Of a stretch of 6,147 nt of DNA, positions 1 through 5,735 are shown in pieces. The DNA is from Candidatus Eiseniibacteriota bacterium (GTDB lineage: Bacteria > Joyebacterota > Joyebacteria > Joyebacterales > Joyebacteraceae). The notes under the pieces were generated by a model that was given only the letters and a program-made list of their open reading frames with translations, was not told the origin of the DNA and ran no database searches. Made by a program: the position numbers and the translations under genes. The DNA is taken from positions 1 through 6,147 of the forward strand of contig JAUWRQ010000075.1 in the NCBI GenBank assembly GCA_030610515.1, read 5' to 3'. Each line of letters begins with the position of its first letter. The stretch's first letter is position 1.

Positions 1-454
1 ACAGACGCTCGAACTCCGAGATGCCGCCCTCGGGCACATTCCACTCCATCGAGTGCCTGGTTCCGCCGAGAGCGACGTGCGGTTGGAGTGGCCGCTCGTG
101 CCGGAATGTGTATCGGAGGCCAGCGAAGTACTGGTCGAGGTCCCAGCCACGGCCGTCGTCCGTCTCGTGACTAGTCTGGACCATGCGACCCTCGAAGGCG
201 AGCTTCTGGGAGAACCCCAGCATCAATCCGAAGCCGAAGCCGCACCCCGACGAAAGATCGTAGTCGCCCGAGTACCCCCCGCCCGACGGGACGACGAATC
301 TCGGGACTTCGCCCCACACCTCGGCCCCGCCTCTGCCGTAACGGCTGGAGCGCCATCTGGTTGCGCCGCCTCGCGCGGGCGCGTCCGCGGCCCAGCCGGT
401 CACCAGAAGAGCCAGGAGCAGTAGGACGGCTGCCGAGCGTACGTTGTCAGTCAT
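1..454 (-). CDS. Outer-membrane beta-barrel protein, partial (C-terminus beyond left edge)
   Basis: An open frame runs without a stop from an ATG at 454 to the left edge and gives 151 visible residues. The N-terminus is a clear Sec signal peptide: a short polar start (MTDNVRS), a hydrophobic core at residues 8-20 (AAVLLLLALLVTG), then Ala-rich cleavage candidates near residues 21-26. The mature part alternates polar and hydrophobic residues and is rich in Gly and aromatics. Strand-like stretches include residues 71-93 (starting CGFGFGLMLGF), 106-118 (LDQYFAGLRYTFR) and 124-139. This pattern is typical of small OmpW/OmpX-like barrels (outer membrane beta-barrel Pfam group); the exact family cannot be fixed from half a protein. 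The start overlaps the cutA stop by 8 nt, so translation is probably coupled to cutA. An in-frame ATG at 463 is an alternative start adding three residues. The ligand and function are unknown. Confidence 0.75.
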   Translation of the reverse strand, partial: MTDNVRSAAVLLLLALLVTGWAADAPARGGATRWRSSRYGRGGAEVWGEVPRFVVPSGGGYSGDYDLSSGCGFGFGLMLGFSQKLAFEGRMVQTSHETDDGRGWDLDQYFAGLRYTFRHERPLQPHVALGGTRHSMEWNVPEGGISEFERL

Positions 455-770
455 CGGTCTCATCGTGAATCCATTCGCTGTAGTCCGGGGACGAGAGGCC
501 CATCTCGAAGCCCACGATCTCGGGAACCTCGTAGGGATGTGTTTCGAGCAGGAAGGCCGTGAGCCTCGGAGCGAGCTTGGCTGTGGTCTTGAAGACGCAC
601 ATCCACTCCGTTTCGGTCTCGACACGCCCGTCCCACCAGTAGGTGCTCTCGATCGGCCCTAGTACCTGACCACAGGCCGCGAGCCTCTTCTCCACGACGC
701 CCCGGACGAGTGCGTCCGCCCGCTCGCGATCGTCTATGGTCGTCTGCACCTGGAAGCACGTTCGCCGCAA
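447..770 (-). CDS. cutA: CutA, divalent-cation tolerance protein
   Basis: The product is a 107-residue cytosolic protein of the CutA1 family, compact ferredoxin-like folds that assemble as very stable trimers. The family is linked by genetics to copper/divalent cation tolerance, but its molecular role is still debated. The usual family landmarks are present in order: a strand with TT near residues 10-11, RLAAC (29-33), the SxYWW-type strand (residues 42-46, then DG), KTT (61-63), HPYEVPE (78-84) and a C-terminal YSEWI (97-101). I chose the TTG at 770 as start because a near-perfect Shine-Dalgarno (AAGGAGG) sits 6 nt before it and the resulting length matches the family norm of about 105 residues. 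A longer in-frame reading from 848 adds 26 Arg-rich residues that do not fit the family and would run across that ribosome site. The gene follows the purine permease after 173 nt and overlaps the start of the beta-barrel gene. Confidence 0.95.
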   Translation of the reverse strand: MRRTCFQVQTTIDDRERADALVRGVVEKRLAACGQVLGPIESTYWWDGRVETETEWMCVFKTTAKLAPRLTAFLLETHPYEVPEIVGFEMGLSSPDYSEWIHDETDD

Positions 771-776
771 GGAGCC

Positions 777-783
777 CCTCCTT
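777..783 (-). promoter_or_regulatory. Shine-Dalgarno of cutA
   Basis: On the minus strand this reads AAGGAGG, close to fully complementary to the 16S rRNA tail, and lies 6 nt before the TTG at 770. It decides the unusual start codon: no ATG or GTG stands at a matching distance, and the encoded N-terminus (MRRTCFQVQTT) aligns with the usual CutA start. Confidence 0.85.
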
Positions 784-884
784 GAGAGACCCGCTAACCG
801 GGCGCCACGTTGCGGACGGTCTCCACACGGTGGGAAGACCCTGCGCACCCCGAGGCCAAGCGAGAACGGCCCGAAACGAAGGCC

Positions 885-905
885 CCCGGCCTGTCACCGG
901 CCGGG
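885..905 (-). terminator. GC-rich hairpin after the purine permease gene (possible terminator)
   Basis: Two perfect 7-base arms (CCCGGCC at 885-891 and GGCCGGG at 899-905) enclose a 7-nt loop. The hairpin lies 38 nt beyond the stop of the purine permease in its direction of transcription. After the stem the minus strand reads GGCCTTCGTTTC, which is only a poor U-tract. It may act as a weak intrinsic terminator, a Rho-linked or mRNA-stabilising 3' structure, or an element ahead of cutA. No convincing cutA promoter can be seen in the rest of the 173-nt gap (771-943). Confidence 0.4.
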
Positions 906-943
906 ACTGACCAGCGTTCCGGGGCGCCGTCGGGCACTTCCCC

Positions 944-2269
944 CTATATGAATATGTACCGCAGTACGAAGAGCCCGGCAAGGACATAAACGAGCCAGTG
1001 CACGTCGCGCGCCCTGCCGGAGAGGGCCTTCACCAGCGGGTAGCTTATGAAGCCGATCGCGAGGCCGTGAGAGATGCTGAACGTGAGCGGCATGACGATG
1101 AGCGTGAGGAACGCGGGAATGGCGTCCGAGTACTCGGTCCACTCGATGCGAGATACGCACTTCATCATGAGACACCCAACTATGATGAGAGCGGGAGCCG
1201 TGATGGGATGGACGATGACCCCCTCCGCGATCTCGTGGCCGCCCCCGAACATCGAAACGAGAGGCGTGAAGAAGAGCGCGGCGAGGAAGAGCGCTGCGGT
1301 GAACACGTTCGCGAGGCCGGTGCGCGCCCCGGCGGAGACGCCGGCGGCGCTCTCGATGTAGCTCGTCACGTTCGAGGTCCCCAGCGGCGCTCCCGCCATC
1401 GTGGCGATCGAGTCCGAGATGAGGGCGCGGTTGACGCGTGGGAGCTTCCCGTCCTTCATGAACCCGGCCTGTTCCCCGACGCCTATCAGTGTCCCAACCG
1501 TATCGAACATGTCGAAGAAGAGAAGGACCACGATGGGCGCCAGGTACTCGAGACGCAGCGCCGCGAGCGGTCTCATCTTCATGAACGTCGGCTCGAGCGA
1601 CGGGAGCGCGAATACGCCGGTGAACTTCACAAGCCCCGTAACGACGCCGCCTAAGCCCGTTATCACGATACCCCAGAAGATGGCGCCCTTGATCCTGGCC
1701 GCCATGAGAGCGGCGGTCACCACGAGCCCGAAGAGCGCCAGGAGCACGGGGCCCTGGTGGAGGTCGCCGAGAGTCACATACGTGGCGGGGTCAGCGACCA
1801 CTACTCCCGCGTCCTTCAGGCCGATGAACGCGATGAAGAGTCCTATCCCCGCGGCGGTGGCGAACTTGAGTGGAGGCGGGATGGCGTTCACGACCATCTC
1901 GCGGACGCGCGCGACCGTGAGCCCCGTGAAGATCACGCCCGAGATGAAGACGATGCCGAGGGCGGTCTGCCACGGCACGCCCATCTTGCCGCAGATGACG
2001 AAGCTGAAGTACGCGTTCAAGCCGAGTCCGGGGGCAAGCGCGATCGGGTAGTTCGCGAGGAACGCCATGAGGAGCGTACCTATGGCGGCGCCGATACACG
2101 TGGCCGCCACGACGGCGTTGAAGTCCATACCGGATCCGAACGGGGAACTCAGGATCTGCGGGTTGACGATGATGATGTAGGCCATCGTCATGAACGTGGT
2201 GGCGCCGCCCACGAGTTCGGCCCGGACGGTCGTTCCGTTCTCCCTGAGCTTGAACAGGCGTTCCAGCAT
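944..2269 (-). CDS. AzgA-family (NCS2) purine nucleobase permease
   Basis: This 441-residue inner-membrane transporter belongs to the NCS2 AzgA-like branch (relatives: PbuG/PbuO, AdeP, GhxP), proton-coupled importers of adenine, guanine or hypoxanthine. The length is normal for the branch. Landmarks are the N-terminal block with MTMAYIIIVNP (27-37), GLGLNAYF (81-88), FDMFDTVGT (252-260) with its two acidic residues in a membrane segment, and GTSNVTSYIES (297-307) followed by AGVSAGARTGL. The last two blocks correspond to the substrate-site helices of the fold. Long hydrophobic stretches throughout fit the 14-segment (7+7) NCS2 topology. The start ATG has a good ribosome site (GGGAGG, 5 nt upstream). 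The gene follows the exporter permease after 65 nt and may be reached by read-through, although a hairpin stands between them. No purine riboswitch-like leader is visible. The sequence alone cannot tell adenine from guanine/hypoxanthine preference. Confidence 0.92.
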   Translation of the reverse strand: MLERLFKLRENGTTVRAELVGGATTFMTMAYIIIVNPQILSSPFGSGMDFNAVVAATCIGAAIGTLLMAFLANYPIALAPGLGLNAYFSFVICGKMGVPWQTALGIVFISGVIFTGLTVARVREMVVNAIPPPLKFATAAGIGLFIAFIGLKDAGVVVADPATYVTLGDLHQGPVLLALFGLVVTAALMAARIKGAIFWGIVITGLGGVVTGLVKFTGVFALPSLEPTFMKMRPLAALRLEYLAPIVVLLFFDMFDTVGTLIGVGEQAGFMKDGKLPRVNRALISDSIATMAGAPLGTSNVTSYIESAAGVSAGARTGLANVFTAALFLAALFFTPLVSMFGGGHEIAEGVIVHPITAPALIIVGCLMMKCVSRIEWTEYSDAIPAFLTLIVMPLTFSISHGLAIGFISYPLVKALSGRARDVHWLVYVLAGLFVLRYIFI

Positions 2270-2289
2270 GGCTCCCTCCCGGCTGGAGG

Positions 2290-2315
2290 ACGTGCGGTCT
2301 GAGCCACCCGCACGT
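2290..2315 (-). terminator. Perfect hairpin between exporter permease and purine permease
   Basis: Arms ACGTGCGG (2290-2297) and CCGCACGT (2308-2315) pair perfectly over 8 bp around a 10-nt loop. The hairpin begins 19 nt after the stop of the exporter permease and ends about 9 nt before the ribosome site of the purine permease. No U-tract follows, so a classical intrinsic terminator is doubtful. It could be a transcript-end or processing structure, or an attenuating structure close to the next ribosome site. It is also an inverted repeat in DNA and could be an operator. Confidence 0.4.
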
Positions 2316-2334
2316 GAGGCGCGGTGCCCGATCC

Positions 2335-3555
2335 CTACTCGTATCGCAGGGCGTCGATCGGGTTCAGCATCGCGGCCTTGCGCGCCGGGTAGTAGCCGAA
2401 GAAGACGCCTATCGCGGCCGCGAACCCGAAGGCCGAAGCAACGATGCCCGGATTCACGAGCGGTGTCATCCCTACGGCGCTGTTCAGGATCGTCGTGAGG
2501 ACGTAGGCGAGCGCGACACCGATCGTCCCCCCAAGGAGGCTCAAAACTACCGACTCCGTCAGGAACTGAATCAGGATGTCGCTCGAGCGCGCCCCCACGG
2601 CCAGACGAATGCCGATCTCGCGCGTCCGCTCGGTTACCGACACGAGCATGATGTTCATGATGCCGATACCGCCGACGATGAGCGAGACGGCCGCCACCGC
2701 TCCAAGAAGGAGCGTCATGACTTGCTGCGTCTCCGTGGCCATCTCGATGAACTCGGCCTGGCTGCGGATGCGGAAGTCGTCATCCTCGCCCGGGTTCAGT
2801 CTGTGTTCCCGTCGGAGGATACCGGTTATCTCCTCGATTGCGGCGTCGCTCTCATCCAGGGAACGCGCGCTCGCGAACATCATGTTGATGTACTGCCCTC
2901 CCGAGAGACGGTAGAGCCCGGTCGTCACCGGAACGAGAATGGTGTCATCCTCGTCGCGCCCGAAGCTCGAGGCGCCCTTCGCCTTCAGCGTTCCGACAAC
3001 GCGAAAAGGGGTCTTGTTGATGCGGATCTGCTGACCGACGGGGTCGTCGTTCGGGAAAAGCTCATCGACCACCGTCGCGCCGAGCACTGCCACCTTGGCC
3101 CGGGACCGCACAGCGCGCTCGTCGAAGAACTCACCGCTTTGGATCGTCCAGGCCCGGATGCTCGGGTACTCCGGAGAGACACCCATGACACTCGTGTTCC
3201 AGTCTCCGGTTCCCCCAACGACTTGGGCCCCGGTTCTGACGGCGCCCGACACCGCGCTCAGGAGCACGGCCTCCTCCCGAATCGCGTCGACGTCATCCAG
3301 CGTCAGCCGATTGTACGAGCCGGCCCCACCGCTGGCGCCGCCGTGACGCGACGCGCCGGGGAACACCATGATCATGTTCGACCCGAGCGAGCTGATCTGC
3401 GACTCGACGTCGGCCTGCGCACCGGCGCCGATTCCGACCATGACGATCACCGACGCAACGCCGATGATGACGCCGAGAGTCGTCAGTAGACTGCGCATGC
3501 GGTTCTTCAGAAGCCCCTTGAAGGCGATCGTGAGAAGTCGCTTTGGCCACAGCAT
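2335..3555 (-). CDS. MacB-type ABC exporter permease (FtsX/MacB domain)
   Basis: This 406-residue inner-membrane subunit has the MacB plan. TM1 lies at about 20-42 after a basic N-terminus (NRMRSLLTTLGVIIG). A large periplasmic domain spans about 44-277, and three further membrane segments lie at about 278-304, 328-358 and 369-391. The cytosolic stretch VTERTREIGIRLAVGAR (307-323) is the conserved loop that contacts the ATPase, and the C-terminus carries the conserved YPARKAAMLNPIDALRYE (389-406). The family uses ATP-driven bending of the periplasmic domain to push substrates from the periplasm into an adaptor and an outer-membrane channel (mechanotransmission). In Escherichia coli MacB the ATPase is fused to the N-terminus; here it is a separate gene ending 3 nt upstream. 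The ATG at 3555 has a ribosome site (AGAGGG) inside the end of the ATPase gene, so translation is coupled. The substrate cannot be read from the sequence; macrolides, peptides, siderophores and lipoproteins are all known for relatives. Confidence 0.93.
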   Translation of the reverse strand: MLWPKRLLTIAFKGLLKNRMRSLLTTLGVIIGVASVIVMVGIGAGAQADVESQISSLGSNMIMVFPGASRHGGASGGAGSYNRLTLDDVDAIREEAVLLSAVSGAVRTGAQVVGGTGDWNTSVMGVSPEYPSIRAWTIQSGEFFDERAVRSRAKVAVLGATVVDELFPNDDPVGQQIRINKTPFRVVGTLKAKGASSFGRDEDDTILVPVTTGLYRLSGGQYINMMFASARSLDESDAAIEEITGILRREHRLNPGEDDDFRIRSQAEFIEMATETQQVMTLLLGAVAAVSLIVGGIGIMNIMLVSVTERTREIGIRLAVGARSSDILIQFLTESVVLSLLGGTIGVALAYVLTTILNSAVGMTPLVNPGIVASAFGFAAAIGVFFGYYPARKAAMLNPIDALRYE

Positions 3556-3558
3556 CGG

Positions 3559-4332
3559 CTATTCCCTCTGCGCTTCGAGCTCGACAGGCTCGTCGGCCGA
3601 CGGCATCGACTCGAGATCCCTAGCCGCGCTTCGACGGTCCCACACTTGCCGGTCGCTAACGATGATACCGTCGCGCATGACGACGATCCGCTTCGCGTAT
3701 TGGGCGATCTCGGGTTCGTGCGTCACGAGAAGGATCGTTATCCCCTGTTCGTTCAGCTCCTGGAAGACCGACATTACGTCGACCGACGTCCGGCTGTCGA
3801 GATTGCCGGTCGGCTCGTCTGCCAGGATGATGGAGGGATTGTTGACGAGTGCCCTCGCAAGGGCTACGCGTTGGCGCTCCCCGCCGGAGAGCTCGCTGGG
3901 ATCGTGGTGCATGCGGTCGCCGAGGCCGACGCGCTCCAGCGAGGCGACGGCAGCCGCCTTGGGATCCGGGAACCTGCCCGACCTGTCGTAGAAGAGCGGC
4001 AACTCGACGTTGTCTAGCGCCGTCGTTCTCGGCAGCAGGTTGAACGTCTGGAACACGAAGCCGATCTGCTGATTGCGGACCTCTGCGTACTCATCGCGCG
4101 TGAAGTGGCTGGTGTCCACGCCGTCGAGCAGATACGTCCCGGACGTAGGCTCGTCGAGACAGCCGATGACGTTCAGCAACGTCGACTTGCCCGATCCGGA
4201 CGCGCCCATGATCGCCACGAACTCGCCGCGGGTAACGGTCAGATCCACACCACGGAGGGCCTTCACAACAAGGTCGCCCATCACGTAGTGCTTCGTGGCT
4301 TTCCGGGTCTCAATGACACGTCCGCTCATCAT
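3559..4332 (-). CDS. MacB/LolD-type ABC transporter ATPase
   Basis: This is a 257-residue nucleotide-binding subunit with every catalytic motif intact: Walker A GASGSGKST (43-51), Q-loop Gln95 in VFQTFNLL, signature LSGGE (148-152), Walker B IILADE (168-173) with the catalytic Glu173, D-loop NLDS (177-180) and switch His205 in VTHE. The sequence VFQTFNLLPRTTALDNVELPL is typical of the MacB/LolD/FtsE group, which powers four-segment permeases. After about residue 230 there is a charged 27-residue tail, slightly longer than the family norm. The start ATG overlaps the stop of the adaptor gene by one base (TGATG), with GGAAGAAG upstream as ribosome site; a second ATG directly follows at 4329 and could be used instead. 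Adaptor, ATPase and permease therefore look like one coupled translation unit, and the protein should dimerise on the cytosolic face of the permease encoded next. Confidence 0.95.
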   Translation of the reverse strand: MMSGRVIETRKATKHYVMGDLVVKALRGVDLTVTRGEFVAIMGASGSGKSTLLNVIGCLDEPTSGTYLLDGVDTSHFTRDEYAEVRNQQIGFVFQTFNLLPRTTALDNVELPLFYDRSGRFPDPKAAAVASLERVGLGDRMHHDPSELSGGERQRVALARALVNNPSIILADEPTGNLDSRTSVDVMSVFQELNEQGITILLVTHEPEIAQYAKRIVVMRDGIIVSDRQVWDRRSAARDLESMPSADEPVELEAQRE

Positions 4333-5648
4333 CAGCGTCTTCTTCCGAACGGCGTTGTGGCAAGCGGGTTCCGGCTTCCACCCTCGGTTTCCGGTGTCTC
4401 TGTGACGGCCGTGATCACCTTCATCCCCTCATGAACGTCTCTCCCGAGAGCTATCTCGGTCTGCGAGCCGTTCGTAGCCCCCTTCTCGATGGGAGCAACC
4501 ATGAGCTTCCCGTCGTCATCCAGGTACCAGAGGATGGCGCCCTTCTCCTCATCGATACCCATGGCGGCGATCATTCCTGCCATCGGGCCGCCACCATGCC
4601 CGGCGGAGCCATGTGTCTCCGTCCCCCGACGCCCGGCCCCGCCCGGCTCGGAGCCGGTGGACCGCTCGCTGCCGTCACCGCCCCCGGGCGGTGGACGCCT
4701 GCCGCCCATGTTCTCCCGTAGCTGTCCGTACATCTCCATCGTCGCGGTGAGCTTGAGGGCCGCATTGGGCACGAGCAGGACGTTCTCCCTGTGCTCGAGC
4801 AGGAAGTCGGCGGTGGCCGTCATGCCGGGTAGCAGGAGCCCACGCTCGTTAGGGGCGTCAACGACAACGGTGTAGTTGACAACGTTCGACACCGTCTTCG
4901 GGAGGAGTCGGACCTGACGCACCTCGCCCCAGAACTCCTCCTCGTAGTAGGCGTCGACCGTGAAGCGGACCTTCTGCCCTTCGTTCACGCGGCCGATATC
5001 GCTCTCATCGACCAGTACGTGGATCTCCATGTCTGAGAGGTCCTCGGCGATGATGAAGAGCACAGGGGCCGACAGGCTCGCGGCAACCGTCTGGCCGAGC
5101 TCGACGCTACGCTCGATGACCGTTCCGCTGATCGGTGACGTGACCACCGCGTAGTCGAGGTTCGTCTTGGCCCGATCCAAGCTCGCTTCGGCGGAAAGGA
5201 CCGAGGCGCGCGCAGAAGCCAGCTGCGCGGCCGCGTCCTCCTGATCGGCCTGGCTCACCAGACCGCGCTCGAAGAGATCCCGAGCCCTTGCGAACTCCGT
5301 GTCTTCGAGAGCCATCTGAGCCTCGGCCTTCATGACGCTTGCTCTCGCGTCCTTGACCGACGCCGCGAGGAACGTCGTGTCGAGCACGGCAAGAACCTGT
5401 CCCTTGGTTACGCTGTCGTTGAAATCGACGAGGATCTTCGAGAGCGTGCCGGAGACCTGCGTCCCGACCTCGACGGTTCCGACCGCGGAGAGCGTGCCGG
5501 TCGAGGAGATCACATCCTCGAGATCACCACGCTCGATCTCGGCGAACTCATAGGCGCTGGTTGAGCTTCGTCCATCTCCGCCGGCGACCTTCCAGACAAC
5601 CAGAGCGCCGATCACGAGGACAGCCCCGACGATCAGGATTTTCTTCAT
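4332..5648 (-). CDS. MacA-like periplasmic adaptor (HlyD / membrane fusion family)
   Basis: This 438-residue adaptor links the inner-membrane ABC pump to an outer-membrane channel. Residues 1-22 (MKKILIVGAVLVIGALVVWK) form an uncleaved membrane anchor or signal. Next come the first lipoyl half (about 59-95, VEVGTQVSGTLSKILV...), an alpha-helical hairpin rich in Ala, Glu and Arg (about 95-165), the second lipoyl half (about 166-200, YAVVTSPISGTVIERSVELG), a beta-barrel domain (about 205-290) and a membrane-proximal domain (about 293-425). This last domain is interrupted by a roughly 59-residue low-complexity insert. I chose the ATG at 5648 because GAGGAAG lies 8 nt upstream and the hydrophobic anchor then starts at residue 4. 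The frame is open upstream to a TTG at 5723, but that would add 25 charged residues before the anchor. The stop overlaps the ATPase start. MacA and other ABC-linked adaptors fit the context better than RND adaptors. No TolC-like gene is visible. Confidence 0.93.
   Translation of the reverse strand: MKKILIVGAVLVIGALVVWKVAGGDGRSSTSAYEFAEIERGDLEDVISSTGTLSAVGTVEVGTQVSGTLSKILVDFNDSVTKGQVLAVLDTTFLAASVKDARASVMKAEAQMALEDTEFARARDLFERGLVSQADQEDAAAQLASARASVLSAEASLDRAKTNLDYAVVTSPISGTVIERSVELGQTVAASLSAPVLFIIAEDLSDMEIHVLVDESDIGRVNEGQKVRFTVDAYYEEEFWGEVRQVRLLPKTVSNVVNYTVVVDAPNERGLLLPGMTATADFLLEHRENVLLVPNAALKLTATMEMYGQLRENMGGRRPPPGGGDGSERSTGSEPGGAGRRGTETHGSAGHGGGPMAGMIAAMGIDEEKGAILWYLDDDGKLMVAPIEKGATNGSQTEIALGRDVHEGMKVITAVTETPETEGGSRNPLATTPFGRRR
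4557..4733 (-). other. Low-complexity Gly/Arg/Ser/His insert in the adaptor
   Basis: Adaptor residues about 306-364 interrupt the membrane-proximal domain between VPNAALKLTAT and the strand GAILWYLDDDGK. The insert starts with MYGQLRENMGG, passes through a Pro/Gly run and Gly/Ser/Arg stretches, and ends with His- and Met-containing HGSAGHGGGPMAGM. It is probably a disordered loop at the top of the pump, near the permease's periplasmic domain. Variable inserts at this point occur in other MacA-like adaptors, so its presence alone is not new. Confidence 0.6.
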
Positions 5649-5656
5649 CTGCGATT

Positions 5657-5663
5657 CTTCCTC
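5657..5663 (-). promoter_or_regulatory. Shine-Dalgarno of the adaptor gene
   Basis: The minus strand reads GAGGAAG here, 8 nt before the ATG at 5648. It supports starting the adaptor at 5648 rather than at the upstream in-frame TTG, which has no comparable site. Confidence 0.65.
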
Positions 5664-5694
5664 TTTGTCTCTCGTTGAACTAGCGTGTCGCGCG

Positions 5695-5723
5695 AGTTTA
5701 GGCTCGAACGCACGCGGATTCAA
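5695..5723 (-). promoter_or_regulatory. Possible sigma70-like promoter ahead of the adaptor gene
   Basis: On the minus strand TTGAAT (5718-5723, 4 of 6 matches to the -35 consensus) and TAAACT (5695-5700, 4 of 6 to the -10 consensus) are 17 nt apart. Transcription would begin near 5688, leaving a 40-nt leader. It lies in the 87-nt gap after the LTxxQ lipoprotein gene and could give the exporter genes their own transcript. Such matches arise by chance, although they are less common in GC-rich DNA. A weak imperfect hairpin (GCGTG at 5683-5687 with CACGC at 5711-5715, plus an inner CGAG/CTCG pair) overlaps it. Confidence 0.25.
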
Positions 5724-5735
5724 CCGGAGTCTCCG

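Noticed and set aside
53..424. Plus-strand 123-codon frame opposite the beta-barrel gene
   Set aside because: The opposite strand encodes a signal peptide followed by beta-barrel strands without a stop to the window edge, which explains this region better.
447..848. Longer cutA reading from 848
   Set aside because: The extra 26 residues are Arg-rich, unlike CutA N-termini, and the reading crosses a strong Shine-Dalgarno placed for the TTG at 770.
998..2302. Long plus-strand open frames opposite the purine permease (998-1654, 1401-2051, 1757-2302)
   Set aside because: Their highly charged or biased composition mirrors the minus-strand codons; the minus-strand frame has full family motifs, and none of these has a supporting domain.
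2314..3489. A 391-codon plus-strand open frame opposite the exporter permease
   Set aside because: The translation is Arg/Asp/His-rich with no hydrophobic core or known motif. It is the antisense shadow of a well-supported permease in GC-rich DNA.
4332..5723. Longer adaptor reading from the TTG at 5723
   Set aside because: It would put 25 charged residues before the membrane anchor, whereas the ATG at 5648 has a good ribosome site and starts right at the anchor.
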